Assembly (NCBI GenBank): GCA_019828595.1
Contig: JAHQRK010000013.1
Span: 1-64,000, forward strand
DNA from: Aphanomyces cochlioides
Lineage: Eukaryota; Oomycota; Saprolegniomycetes; Saprolegniales; Verrucalvaceae
Direction: 5' to 3'
Length of the DNA: 64,000 nt
The notes under the pieces are model-generated. The model saw only the letters and a program-made list of their open reading frames with translations. It had not been told where the DNA came from and did not search any database. Below are positions 9,923-19,978 of this stretch, in pieces. Every line of letters starts with the position of its first letter. Within the stretch, counting starts at the first letter, position 1. The translations under genes were made by a program, and so were the position numbers.

Positions 9923-10997
9923 GCAGGACGAATCCAATTCAAATTATGACTGAGCCCCACTCTAAATAGGTATTACAGTACAACAGAGGGGGGAAGTTGC
10001 GGGATCCCTTTTTATCTCGAATGGTCCTCTTGATTGTGCCGACAAGTCAGGCATCGTGTTCATTCATGTTTTCGCCTAATTTTTGAATCAATCCCAACTT
10101 ATTCTTCGCTTGGGCAGATTTTGTTGTTCTTAACGTCTATTCCCCATCTGTATATATATATAGGACAGTCTTGAACGTCACCAATATCGTCCGCTCGCTC
10201 TCGCATTTGGCCTATTTGTTGCGAAGAAAATGGAGAAATGGGGTTGGAACATCGGTGAAACTCCACGAAGGGACTATGATGAACAATGGGACAAAAATGT
10301 AGTTGAGATAATCGCAGCACTTTCAGTTGTCGTCCGATCCTTGGTTGGACCGCAGCACTTGACGTCGACACAACGGTGTATAAGACCCACTGATCGCTAC
10401 ACGTTTGACTACACAAGTGATCAGCAGTCTAATGTGACTTAATGTACAAAATCTAGATAACTGATAGGCAAGTGGCGACTTACATCAGGTTCGGTACCTC
10501 TTCGTACGTGGACTGAATCAAGATAGAATTGCTCATCGGTCCTGGAAGTTTCTGCTCGTAAGCGAATCCAACATGATCTGCAGACAATTTGCGATCATCG
10601 ACGTACCCAACCGCTTGGCCTTCAATGCAATGTTGTAGCTGTGCTCGCTGTAGATTTTAGATTTGTTAGCCAAAACAGCTCCAAATCCACATCTTCAGCG
10701 ACAAACTAAGTGTGCTAACGTACTGCATGCAACTTGACCAATGTCATGACCATAGCGGGCCAAGTTGCCGATCCACAGTTCTTCAACGAGTTGGATGAGG
10801 GCGGCCCAGCCCAGATGCCATGTGGAGTTACAGCATGGACGCAGCAACCTGAGAAGAACATTGTCATTTTTGTAAGATGGACAGTTCGTGCAAAGTCCAG
10901 GCGAAGATGATGAACACTCGACCAGCAACGGAGCAACTATTACAAGTCGAACGCAAGATGAAAGTTTCATTTTTCAATTAGCAGCGACAGGCTCGTC
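9923..10997. other. Intergenic with a possible unplaced exon
   Basis: Mostly featureless. The stretch about 10722-10875 (plus strand) reads an exon-like sequence ending PEKNIVIF followed by a GTAAGA donor, but I could not connect it to a start or to other exons. A short TATATATATATA run lies near 10149. Confidence 0.35.
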
Positions 10998-12078
10998 ATG
11001 AAGCTCACGGGTGTTGGATTAGCTTTGCTTGGAGCTGCGGGGAATGCTCAAGTTGCGTTGTGGGGCCAATGCGGAGGCAGTGGATACACCGGCTTGACCA
11101 CTTGTGTTGCTGGTGCTGTCTGCAACAAGCAGAACGATTACTATTCTCAATGTATTCCATCGGCAAATCAACCTTCTCCATCCGCTGCTACGCCTTCGCC
11201 GTCTGCAGCGACAACCAAGCCTTCGTCGGCATCCCCGTCGACGAGTGCTCCAAACGGTCAGCCTCCTATTACGAACAGCGGAGTGTCATCCTACAACTGG
11301 TGCGGCAAGCGCAAGTGGCTCGCCTTGACATTTGACGACAACTTGCCTCAACCTGCGTTGAACGATCTTCTCGCTGATTTGAGAACGCATGGCATCGAAG
11401 CGTCTTTCATGATCACGCCAGCTCTGTGGGGTGTATCCGATGCCAACTTCTGCACATCTTTGAAAGCCGTGTACGCCGATGGACATTCCATCAACTCCCG
11501 TACGTGAGCAGTTCGTTCGTCTCCTGTGATCACATTCATTAGATTCGTACTCCCACCCTGACTTCCTAAAGGCTTCTGCCGCTGATCGCGCATCGGAAAT
11601 CAAGAAAGTCGAAGACATGGTGTACAAGACGTGCGGTTTGCCAGTGGGAACCATGAAGCAGTTCCGTCCTCCGTTTGGCCACTTGAGCCGTGATCTTGCC
11701 TTGGAAGTCAACAAGATGGGCTAAACTGTCATCGGGTAACGAATATGCTCGAAGGAAGACGCTGACTTTGTCGTAGCTGGACGTACAACCCAGTGGACTC
11801 CGACAGCAAAACGTATCTACTGGCCAACATCTGGGCAAATACACTCAAGGAATTCAAAAAGTTGCCAAGTGGTGGTTCCGCTGTCATTTTGCACCACACT
11901 CCAGCGTATGTGTCGGCGGGTACCAAGGGATGATCGCCAAGTACAAGAACTACTTTGCACCCTTGGATATCAATGTGTGACGGTGAACCAATGCTTCGAC
12001 GCCTGTCGTGCAGATAACGACTGCAAGTTGGCGAATTTTGGCACTGGCGTCTACGACAGCGGCTCTTTCAATAGCTAA
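10998..12078 (+). pseudogene. CBM1-polysaccharide deacetylase (CE4), with breaks
   Basis: Start at 10998 gives a short signal peptide, then a CBM1 cellulose-binding module ([11 protein letters not shown] ... QC, about 11058-11150), a Ser/Pro/Ala/Thr linker and a NodB-type deacetylase domain that removes acetyl groups from chitin-like polymers. Motifs seen: TFDDN (motif 1, about 11330; canonical is TFDDG), HSYSHPD (motif 2, about 11541-11560 across an intron), RPPFGHLS (motif 3, about 11668), ILHHTP (motif 5, about 11888). Introns: 11500-11542 (43 bases) and 11736-11776 (41 bases), both GT..AG. Three defects: a TAA at 11721-11723 where a Tyr is expected, and apparent one-base losses near 11931 (AAGGG) and 11975 (GTGTG). 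The C-terminal tail is Cys-containing (VNQCFDACRADNDCK). Either a young pseudogene or an assembly with indels. Confidence 0.75.
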
Positions 12079-12188
12079 ACGGTGTGTCCACGTGTCGTGA
12101 GGATCCCATCGTTCATGACCAAAATGGATGGTGCAAAACTATGCTTTACGAGGTTTTTCATACCATAGCTACATCCTCCTGCTCCAAT

Positions 12189-12827
12189 TCACCACTTGAA
12201 AATGGATGCGACCTCTTGCAAGACTTTCCAGGTGTCTCCGGAATGTACACGTTTTCCCTGGGCGTACTCAGCAAGGGTCATGTGAAATCCTGCTTCTGAA
12301 ATTGCATCGTTAACAGTCTTCATGTGGTGTCGGGGCATACTGAAATGGACATAACCCATGTTTGCATCAATCCAGTCGGCTTCGCGAACTGCGTTCACAA
12401 TCCTTTCATTCTTTCCATGAAATGCAGTCACCTTGTGATGATAGTAGATGATATTCTTGACAAGCTCCACGTCTTCATTTGAAACTTTCTCCAGGGCGCG
12501 GTCAATAGACGGCTCCAAATACGCATTCGTCTTGTCTGTCCAGAGCCCAATATCGTGGTACACTAAGGCCATGGCAATCGTTTCGCGATGCTTCTCGTCT
12601 CCGTGGAGATAATGCAAAGAGTAGGTCAGGACGCGGTAAATGTGGTTGCGGTAGCCGGTATAATCGGCACCAAGGAGCTCTTCGTACGGCTTGAGATGTT
12701 TCTCTACGGTGGTGTCTTGTGAAATGATTACAATGTCGTTTTGCAGCGTCATGTCCTCGACCGTCACGATATATACAAGGGCCATAGCCAACAAGGCCAC
12801 GATCGTACTTGCCCACATGCTTGTCAT
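12189..12827 (-). CDS. Membrane-anchored HD-domain phosphohydrolase
   Basis: An intronless 212-aa frame. Residues about 5-22 form a hydrophobic signal anchor (WASTIVALLAMALVYIVTV). The HD signature is complete: His in RNHIYRV, His-Asp in ALVYHDIGLW, His pair in IIYYHHKV, and Asp in READWIDAN, the metal ligands of HD-superfamily hydrolases. Substrate cannot be told from sequence; HD enzymes act on nucleotides and other phosphoesters. It ends about 110 bases beyond the convergent deacetylase and its promoter lies in the telomere-like tract to its right. Confidence 0.85.
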   Translation of the reverse strand: MTSMWASTIVALLAMALVYIVTVEDMTLQNDIVIISQDTTVEKHLKPYEELLGADYTGYRNHIYRVLTYSLHYLHGDEKHRETIAMALVYHDIGLWTDKTNAYLEPSIDRALEKVSNEDVELVKNIIYYHHKVTAFHGKNERIVNAVREADWIDANMGYVHFSMPRHHMKTVNDAISEAGFHMTLAEYAQGKRVHSGDTWKVLQEVASIFKW

Positions 12828-12884
12828 CTCGACGGAGGAAATGGAACTGTCGGGGATTGTAGCTCACGATCTTCAAGGGTTTGA

Positions 12885-12990
12885 GGGGTTAACTACAGAT
12901 GAAAGGGTGTAGGGGTTATTTTAGAGGGTTTACAGTGTTTGGGGGTTTGGGGTTTACAGTGTTTGGGGTTGAGGGTTGAAGGGGTTAATG
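12885..12990. repeat. Interstitial telomere-like G-rich tract
   Basis: Degenerate GGGGTTT units (GTTTGGGGGTTTGGGGTTT near 12935-12955, GTTTGGGGTTGAGGGTTGAAGGGG after it). It lies between the HD gene start and the GUCD1-like gene end. Similar tracts sit upstream of two other genes (about 15590-15640 and 23175-23225), so it may be a promoter element rather than a telomere relic. Confidence 0.65.
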
Positions 12991-13076
12991 ATCCACACAA
13001 TTCAACAAGCACTTGATTGTGGATGCCAAGGGCATTCCATGCCGTCAGTGCCGCGCATGTCGAGTGAACCTCTTCA

Positions 13077-13874
13077 ACGAGGGATAGAAACTAGGATGAG
13101 GTCTTCGTCAGTGTCTGGAGAGCATCGTGCTTCATCAAACGTGTGGCCATCCATTCGACAGTGGCTATGTTGGTCGCTAGCTGAGTCGACGTAGTGAACG
13201 ACAACGTTTCCATCTACAATAACGTCAATGAGATCATCTACTATACAGCAACGGCACGTAAACCTTCTTGCGCAATATCTACGACGACAATGAAGTGTCC
13301 TTGAAAACCAGTCTAGATTGTGTTTGCCTCCAAATGCAAAAGTCACCTTTCATACCTGTCGAGCTCGTTGTCCCCAAACGCAGCACGTCAGTCGGCTTGC
13401 ATCGACCAAAACAATCAAGGCACTTGGTCTGTCTTTCATGCGCTGCATGAGTTCGCTGCAAGGCACATGCCTCGGTACCGCACCCCTCGCTCGCCATGCA
13501 GTATACTTTGGACCAACGCGGGCAACATCAGCGGCAAACTCTGCGTGATAGAACGGATGTGCTTGGTGCATGGGATTCACGTGCACAACGTTCGACGCAA
13601 ACCAAATGTCGACAGAGGATGTCGTCTCGAACGCGTCAACGAGGTACGTGGCAAGATCAACGGTCCAAATACTCTCAGATTTGATGACGGATTGGATGCG
13701 CTTACGGATATCTCGAGGGAGCGGCTCTTGAAGATGATGATAGATCCATCGCATGACCATTTCGACACACGCAAGACCGCAATCCCAGTCGGCAAGTTGA
13801 CTGACGTGCTCCATCGCACGTCGGTCTCTCCCAGATGGAAAGGCCGTGCGATTGGTCGAAATTGTCCATTCCAC
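13077..13874 (-). CDS. GUCD1-like (Guanylate_cyc_2 family) protein
   Basis: The minus strand from Met at 13874 (or Met 21 at 13814) carries the family hallmarks: DWDCGLACVEMVMRW, SIWTVDLATYL, and after a short intron GHFIVVVDIA, then HTFDEAR..DTDEDLILVSIPR at the C-terminus, which matches the GTDEDILF ending of GUCD1 proteins. The family was named for a proposed guanylyl cyclase activity in plants; the fold suggests a cysteine-peptidase-like core, and the true function is unsettled. One intron of about 46-49 bases lies near 13290-13340. A further frame change near 13255-13270, between DIA and VDDLIDV, is not explained by an intron I can see. Its start is only 23-83 bases from the divergent TOM1-like gene. 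Confidence 0.75.
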
Positions 13875-13897
13875 ACACTTTTCAATTGTCTCGCCCG
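13875..13897. promoter_or_regulatory. Minimal divergent intergenic spacer
   Basis: Twenty-three bases separate the outermost Met of the GUCD1-like gene (13874, minus) from the Met of the TOM1-like gene (13898, plus). If GUCD1 starts at its second Met, the spacer is 83 bases. Promoters of one or both genes must overlap the other's transcript. Confidence 0.5.
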
Positions 13898-15560
13898 ATG
13901 ACAGAGCTTCGGCGGTTCCTCAAAGCGCCGAAGAGTCAGAAGCTCACGCTGACTCTGCCCATGGACTACATCCAGAAGAAATCGTTCTACGCGATGTGTC
14001 CCCCAGAAACGAAGACGCTTATGGACGAGCTGGACAAGATGATTGACCAAGCGACGTCAGATTACACGTCGAGTGAGAGTTGGCCGTCGATTATCGCCGT
14101 CGTCGACAAGCTCAATTCGCTCACGGACAATGAGGTAATCCCGGCAGAGAGTCTGACTTACCATCTCTAACATTATCTGCAGGTTCGGCACGAAGCCATT
14201 CGTATGGTCCGCATGCGGCTCGCGCATTTTTCGCCGACTGTCGTCCTTTCAGCTTTGCATCTCACTGAAGCGCTTGTAAAGAACTGTGGACGAGTACGCA
14301 AATTCTCTCGAGAAAGTCCCTGATGCACACACCTACTTAGGCGATCCGCCAGCGCATTTCTCAGCCAAAGTTCATGCAAACGATGGAGCTCTTGTACAAG
14401 GAACACCACGGCAAAGTTGGACGAGAGCACATTCAGATCAGCTCGCGTGTCTTGGAGCTCATTCAAGGCTGGGGAGAGGCGTTTTTGCCACATCGTCGAG
14501 ACTTTCCCGGTTTTGTCGACACATATCACAAGATGTGCAAACAAGGCGTTGCCTTTCCCACTCAGTACGATGCATCTCGAGCTCCGGTCTTGTCTCCCCC
14601 TCGTAACGGAGGTGGTGTTCCTGGAATTCCTGGCACTGGTACCGTGCAAGACCAGCTTCATCTCATTCTGCGCTCTAGAGGCTACAGATCCCGAACTACC
14701 GCTGCCACCTCCGACTACATCATCTGCATTTCGAGATTTGCCGCCGGAGCAAACCTTCCATGTGGCCAACAATGTGCTTGAGATGGTTGAAGACATGCTA
14801 AGCGAATCTGCCAAAGAGCAACACGCCAACATCTCGGAGAATGACATTCTGCTTGATTTGTACCAGCAGCTTATGGATCTTCGTGGCCGCCTTATCCAAG
14901 TGATTGACCAAGAAGCTTCGCGAGGTGGCGAGGTAGACAAAGTCCCGAAACTCGTTGGTCATGAGCATATTGTTGTAGAACTTGGACAAATACTTGACAC
15001 TCAACGATGCGATTCAAGCGGCGCAAAAAATTTACCACCAAGCGACAGCAAAGACGGTGACGGCAAAGACCGACTCGCCGTCCAGGAAACACAAAGCGGA
15101 CGAGCGAGACGAGAAGGTCGACATTGAGGAAGCAATCTTGTCTCCCAAGAAAGCGGTGCGTGTCGAAGAGTTCGAGGACGACGATGATCCATTTGCTGCA
15201 TTTGCCCAAGAGCGATTGAAAAAGGTGACATCGGCAGTGTCAACGCCTCCACTTTCGTCTTCGCTGCATCCCGAAGTGGTGTCCATGTCGACACCTGCCA
15301 TCAGCGTAAACAACGCGCCTGTCGTAGCCCCTACACTTCCAGTACTAGCACCAGCACCTTCAATTCCCGCCGCAGATCTCATCTCGTGGGATGACGACCT
15401 CGTAGTGCAAGCAGCCCCGGCCCCTGTTCCACCTCCAGCCGCCCCTCGAAACCCTTTTGACGACTTGTTTCAAGCTCCCCCGTCAATGCCGCAGCCCCTG
15501 CAACACCCGCCGCCTCCTCTGGGTAGAAAGGCGTCGTCAAATCCATTCGACATGATTTAA
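13898..15560 (+). CDS. TOM1-like VHS-GAT endosomal sorting protein
   Basis: Five exons join in phase: 13898-14134, 14183-14293, 14341-14638, 14679-14932, 14979-15560 (introns 48, 47, 40 and 46 bases, all GT..AG), giving 493 aa. Exons 1-3 encode a VHS domain (VDKLNS..ESWPSIIAVVDKL, RHEAIRMVRMRL, ALHLTEALVKNCGR, KFMQTMELLYKEH, WGEAF). Exon 4 and the start of exon 5 encode a GAT domain (FHVANNVLEMVEDML, LLDLYQQLMDLRGRL, LDKYLTLNDAIQAAQ). The tail is disordered and rich in Pro/Ala with NPFDDLF and NPFDMI, EH-domain ligands, and DLISWDDD, similar to clathrin/adaptor-binding motifs. Proteins of this kind bind ubiquitinated cargo on endosomes upstream of ESCRT. No defect seen. Confidence 0.9.
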
Positions 15561-15589
15561 ATTAAGAAACCATTGCTGTGTCCATGGAG

Positions 15590-15645
15590 CGTTGGGGTTG
15601 AAGGGTTTAACTTTTGGGGTTTGGGGGTTGGAGTCGCTTGCACCG
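15590..15645. repeat. Telomere-like G-rich tract upstream of the acyl-CoA synthetase
   Basis: GTTGGGGTTGAAGGGTTT and GGGGTTTGGGGGTTGG lie in the 103-base gap between the TOM1-like stop and the next start codon. Same composition as the tract at 12885-12990. Confidence 0.6.
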
Positions 15646-15663
15646 TTACAACCCAGAGCGCAA

Positions 15664-18082
15664 ATGCATCCGGCGACGACGCCGACGACGTCGAGACCGC
15701 GTCTGCCGTCCAAATTGGCCGGAAATATATGGCAGGCCTTTCAAGAATGTGCGCATGTGGTTCCAAGCGCCGTTGCGATCAGCGTCTACTGTACAGAGCC
15801 TCGAAACAACGTGGAAGACTCGTCGCGGCTATTGGTGTACACATGGCAAGATTACGCCACTCAAGCCACGATCCTTGCGCAGCGCTTTCAAGCACATGGG
15901 TTGGCAATTGGCGACTACATTCTCTTCCAAACGACTCGCAATTCGGCCGCATGTAAGTCTTCGCCATGTAGTAGTTGCATCAAGTCGACTATGTGGTCCA
16001 GGCAGCATTGCCAACATGGGAGCGATTGGAGCTGGCGCTGTCGTGTGTCACTGGCGCTTGGAAACTCATGAAGTGGAAAGCATTTGGCAGTCAGATGAGC
16101 ATTTCAAGTGGATCGTGACGGACTGTGTCGACAAAATTCCGTTCTACTTGACGTTACCGCACGTGAGTGGCATTCTTGTCTTGGCACACAACGAGGTATG
16201 TCGCCATCCACCGTCGTCTTTTGGTCATTCTGTCCGCAGATTGATCTGAGCGAGTACTCTGGCGGATCTAGCTCGCTTCTGCTGTTCCATTGGAGTACTT
16301 GGATGGCAGACACGTCGCGTGATGTTGCCGTGGGTGGAGCGACAGTCCCGCTCAGTACGAATTGCATCCTCACGTACCAATACGACGCTCAAGGACGTCT
16401 TGAGCCTTATGTGAGCTATCCACCTTGCTCTCTTTCTAGCCCATCGTCGTGTAGATGCTAACGCATGACAACGTCCTCTTCACAGCCACAGCGATGGCGA
16501 CGCAGATGCGGATTGAGATTTCCACGAGCGATTCCATTCTTGCGTACGTCGCACCAAGTTGACCGCTCACGCAGTCTTGTAGCCATTTGCCATTGCATGC
16601 CGTGACGAGTCAATTGATTGAATGGTATCTCTCGATCGTTGTCCGCGGCGGCCCCTTGCTCTTTGTATTTGACGGCGCTCCACCTCGGTCCATCCTCGCT
16701 CAATGCCAGCCAAGTCTATTTTTCGCCACACCACAGACTTGGCAGTACTCGCGACTGCGTTGCGCGCTCGTTGACTCGCTTTGCGTAGACAAATCAGCGT
16801 GGATTTGATGGCGTTGAAAGCTCAAACGTCCTCGACGTGGCTCACACGCTGGGCGAAAACGCGTGCGATTCACAACGCCATCAAGTACGTCTCGGCTCCA
16901 CTGCTCGCTCTGACGCAAATCCAGGTTGCAACGCGTGATTCGCCCGACCAAGTCGTCCTTTGGCTACATCTTGGCCCGACGGTTTGATTCCTCCGACGCT
17001 GTTGTCGCTCATGCCGCCGTAGATTTATTTTGAGCCGCATGAAGCGGAAGCTCGGGCTCCTGAGTGCGCGCTACTGCGCTGCAGTCCTTGCTCCCATCTC
17101 GCTCTCCCTCTTACAGACGTTTGTCGCCGTGGATGTCCCAATCTATCAGTGGTTTGGGAGCGCCGCGACGACGGGCCTCTTCTGCATGAGCGGACCTTAC
17201 ATGTGGAACTTGGGCTCTTGTGGGAAAGCGCTCCCAGCGACGCAAGTCGTCATTTCAGATCCAACCGCTCTCCTCGGCGAAGGACATGTACGTCGTCTTG
17301 CAGTTGATCCTGACGACGTTTTAGATGTGCATTGAAGGTCCGCATGTGAGTCTCTCGGTGGCGAAGGATGCGCATGGCTTTTGGCACAGTCCGTTCCTCG
17401 GCATCTTGGCATCCGAAGGCTTTGTCGTGTGGAATCACGCGATGGATTTAATCCTCCTCAGTACTGGCGACTGGATTCCTCCCGCCGTCTATGAACGCTT
17501 GTTGCTTTCCAAGGTATCGTGCTCTTGCCGTGCTCTTGTTGACGTTGGCGACGATGGTAGGCGCCTTATTTATCAAGAGCCATCGTCGTTGGGGAAGGTC
17601 GCGCGTTTCCATGCGCGTTGTTTGTCTTGAAGCTCAAGAAAGACAAGTTGATGGACGAAGCATGGGAGAAATCGCGCAGTCTCGGAAGTAAAGCGACGAA
17701 TGGGAGCGAAGTACGTCGAACTTATTGAATGGACGGCGTGAGAACGACCGCGCAGGTTCAAAAGTGTCCGCTCTGGGCTGTCACGCTCGACGCGCTCTTG
17801 GATGTCGTTCGTAGCTCGACAGACAGCAGCAGTACGCGTCGTCTCGCCGCTCCACCGCGTTGAAACACTCGTAGACTTGGCGATCCACGCGCATCCGATC
17901 TTAAAGTGGAGGGTTCTCACCGAAGACATTGCATCCGACGGGAGCCAACTCGTGCAAGGTACTCTCGTCCTCGACGCTTCTCCCTTATCGATGACGCCGT
18001 AGTGGATGAACATGGCCAAGAGCGGATCCACCGCCGTCTCGTCGAGGAAAAGTTTGCGCGACTGATCGATGCCATGTATTGA
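15664..18082 (+). CDS. Long-chain acyl-CoA synthetase, bubblegum (ACSBG) type
   Basis: Thirteen exons in phase: 15664-15952, 16002-16195, 16240-16410, 16455-16543, 16583-16744, 16789-16884, 16925-16981, 17023-17287, 17325-17513, 17561-17710, 17756-17831, 17875-17958, 18003-18082; total 633 aa, twelve introns of 37-49 bases. The enzyme activates fatty acids to acyl-CoA with ATP. ACSBG resemblance is clearest at the ends: GAIGAGAVVCHW, MLTHDNVL, FGYILARRFI..MKRKLGL, VPIYQWFGSAATTG, KAPYLSRAIVVGEGR, SRSLGSKATNGSEVQ, ILKWRVLTEDIASDGSQ and the C-terminal KFARLIDAMY (ACSBG: KQIDHMY). The P-loop-like STG-type AMP-binding motif is poorly conserved (SGGSSSLLLFHWSTWM in its place), and the GDLG/TGR region is divergent (WHSPFLGILASEGF), so catalysis is not assured. 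Convergent with the zinc-finger gene, 29 bases away. Confidence 0.85.
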
Positions 18083-18111
18083 ATATACGCCTAAGTTAAG
18101 TGTCGGGTTGG

Positions 18112-18738
18112 TCACTGGAGATTCTCGAGCATGTGCAAGATCTCCATGGAGACTTTGAGTTCCGGCGGCTGCTTGAGCGGGTATTGCGTGTTGAGGTCAA
18201 AGCAGTTGATGTCGCGGACGAGACTGTCTGCGTTGGCGTTGAGCTGCTTGACGTCGTGTGGCAAAAATTCGTGCAGCGCGTCGCCCGACGGGGACGACTC
18301 CGTCGGCATGAGAGCTTCTAGGAGTGCCGTGTCTTGGTCTTTTTTGGATTTCTGGAGGAGGTAGAGATGGCTATGACGTCGACAAAAGCCGCCCGTGCGA
18401 GCGTGTGTTCGACAGCCGTCGGCTTTGCATTGCTGGCCTCCTCCATGACGGACACAGCGGTGGCGAGCGTGGACTTGGCGCGTGCATCCGTCGTGGACAC
18501 AAATCTTTTTGAGATCGCCCGCTCCGTGCTTGCAGCACACGTCGCCGAGTCGTGCGTTCAAGTTGCACCCCGCGAATGTGCACTGCTTCTTCCCGCCGTG
18601 TCGAGCACAGAGTTTGCGAGCATAGACTTGGTTCTGGCAGTGCGCAACGAGACAGCGCGAGCGGTGCTTGTGGAAGAGGCATTTCCACGAGTTGGGCAGC
18701 ACGGGATTCGAGCAATCGTTAAAGTAGCACTGCGTCAT
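18112..18738 (-). CDS. Cys/His-rich zinc-finger protein, copy 1
   Basis: 208 aa, intronless, starting MTQCYFNDCSNP. Tandem modules of about 24 residues alternate C-x4-C and C-x-R-H-G-G: CLVAHCQNQVYARKLCARHGGKKQC, CNLNARLGDVCCKHGA, CVHDGCTRQVHARHRCVRHGGGQQC, CRTHARTGGFCRRH. The pattern belongs to the zinc-finger family annotated in plants and oomycetes as WRKY19-like (without a WRKY domain). The acidic/hydrophobic C-terminal half (MPTESSPSGDALHEFLP...MLENLQ) may be regulatory. DNA or protein target unknown. Start chosen at the Met that matches copy 2; an in-frame Met lies 87 bases upstream. Copies 2, 3 and a fragment occur at 36749, 51811 and 49472. Confidence 0.85.
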   Translation of the reverse strand: MTQCYFNDCSNPVLPNSWKCLFHKHRSRCLVAHCQNQVYARKLCARHGGKKQCTFAGCNLNARLGDVCCKHGAGDLKKICVHDGCTRQVHARHRCVRHGGGQQCKADGCRTHARTGGFCRRHSHLYLLQKSKKDQDTALLEALMPTESSPSGDALHEFLPHDVKQLNANADSLVRDINCFDLNTQYPLKQPPELKVSMEILHMLENLQ

Positions 18739-19082
18739 GCGCGGCAAATGGAAGAATGAACAACTCCAAAGACGACAAGAGTGTGCGAGTAATGTCGCGC
18801 CAGTACATCCTGCAGTCGTCAACACACTTCAAGTGGTTGGACGGACTTTGGACTCCCCGCTGGAATGCGATCGACTGCCGAGAGGGGAGCAGCAGTCGTC
18901 CGTGGCGCGCATCCTGGACTCGAATCGACGGTGGATATCGAATGGGCGCCATCAACGTGGACGTGGAAACTTTTTTCTATTTTTTACAAATCGGTGCACT
19001 CGCATGGACGGACGGACGGACGACGTTGGGTGATAAACAACGTTCCACCTGCCGCGGTGGTTGCCGACCAATGACGCGAGTT

Positions 19083-19960
19083 ATCGGTTCGCCACGGTGA
19101 AACCATCATGGAAGGCGTACTGTAGATGGCCACACTCGTACAGAAGCGACGCGCTCGGCGGCGGCAGACAGCGTCCTAGCGTGGTGAGCGCGTCAAGATT
19201 GTGACCCAAGATGATACAAGAGTCTGAGTCCATCTCGACGACATACGTGACATGGAGCGTGGGATGCAAGACGACGGATGATCGCAGCGTGTCCAAGCCT
19301 GCGTCACTGCGCGCAACGAGAAAAACTTGTCAAAAAGGAGTGGCATCGGACGACGTTGACGCCAGCACCGATGAGATTCTCCCCCGATGAATCCCACGAC
19401 AATCCCGCTCTGTCATGCTCAAGACCACGCGAACGTAGCTTCCTTTTGTCAAACTGCTCTGGCGTTCAAGAGCGAGGACGACGACTCGACGTCCACAGCC
19501 TTACGATTCCTTGCACCGGGTTGTATGAGCGTGTCCTTGTCAACGCCATGCGCGATCTTGTTCTCGCTCCAGGGAGTCGGCCATGTCAGTGCAAGGTCTA
19601 CCGAGTGGACGACGTTGCACCAGGTCGTACGGTTGAAATTGCGCATGAGTCCACTGTTCTTGCGCGAATATTGTGGAGGAGACTGACGCATGAACGCACT
19701 ACGATAGACGACGACCAATTCGAGTTCCGACGGCGGACATGGCGCGGTGGAATGGAGAAGCTTGTCGGGCGGTTGGGTCGTCGTCCTTGATGGGTGTTGT
19801 GCTTGAGATTGTCACGACAAAGAGACGCACTCTCTAAACCCATCATGAACGCCGCGCGTTGTGGCTCTTCCCCAGTCGTTTCCAGCGCGATCTTGGAGGT
19901 ATTTCTGCCAATCGCCGATCTTTGATAAAGTTCCAACAACCCCACGTGGTCGTCGGGAAC
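19083..19960 (-). CDS. Multi-exon gene, possibly START-like (weak)
   Basis: Several short open pieces on the minus strand can be linked by 30-50-base introns. One piece reads KGSYVRVVLSMTERDCRG (about 19370-19435), resembling START-domain proteins common in Saprolegniales, and the last exon reads LHVTYVVEMDSDSCIILGH and ends FHDGFTVANR at 19083. Middle pieces include a SRKNSGLMRNFN segment near 19640-19680. I could not build a continuous in-phase exon chain, so start, exon set and family are all tentative. The gene is divergent from the phosphatase at 19979. Confidence 0.35.
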
Positions 19961-19978
19961 GTTCACTTGCAGTTTCGA

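Noticed and set aside
9122..9937. Long 271-codon minus-strand frame opposite the GH71 gene
   Set aside because: It mirrors the coding bias of the plus-strand GH71 gene and has no domain of its own.
10149..10163. TATATA run as a promoter
   Set aside because: No gene start close enough downstream to support it.
19278..19790. 170-codon plus-strand frame
   Set aside because: Composition looks like the antisense of the multi-exon minus-strand candidate; no recognisable motif.
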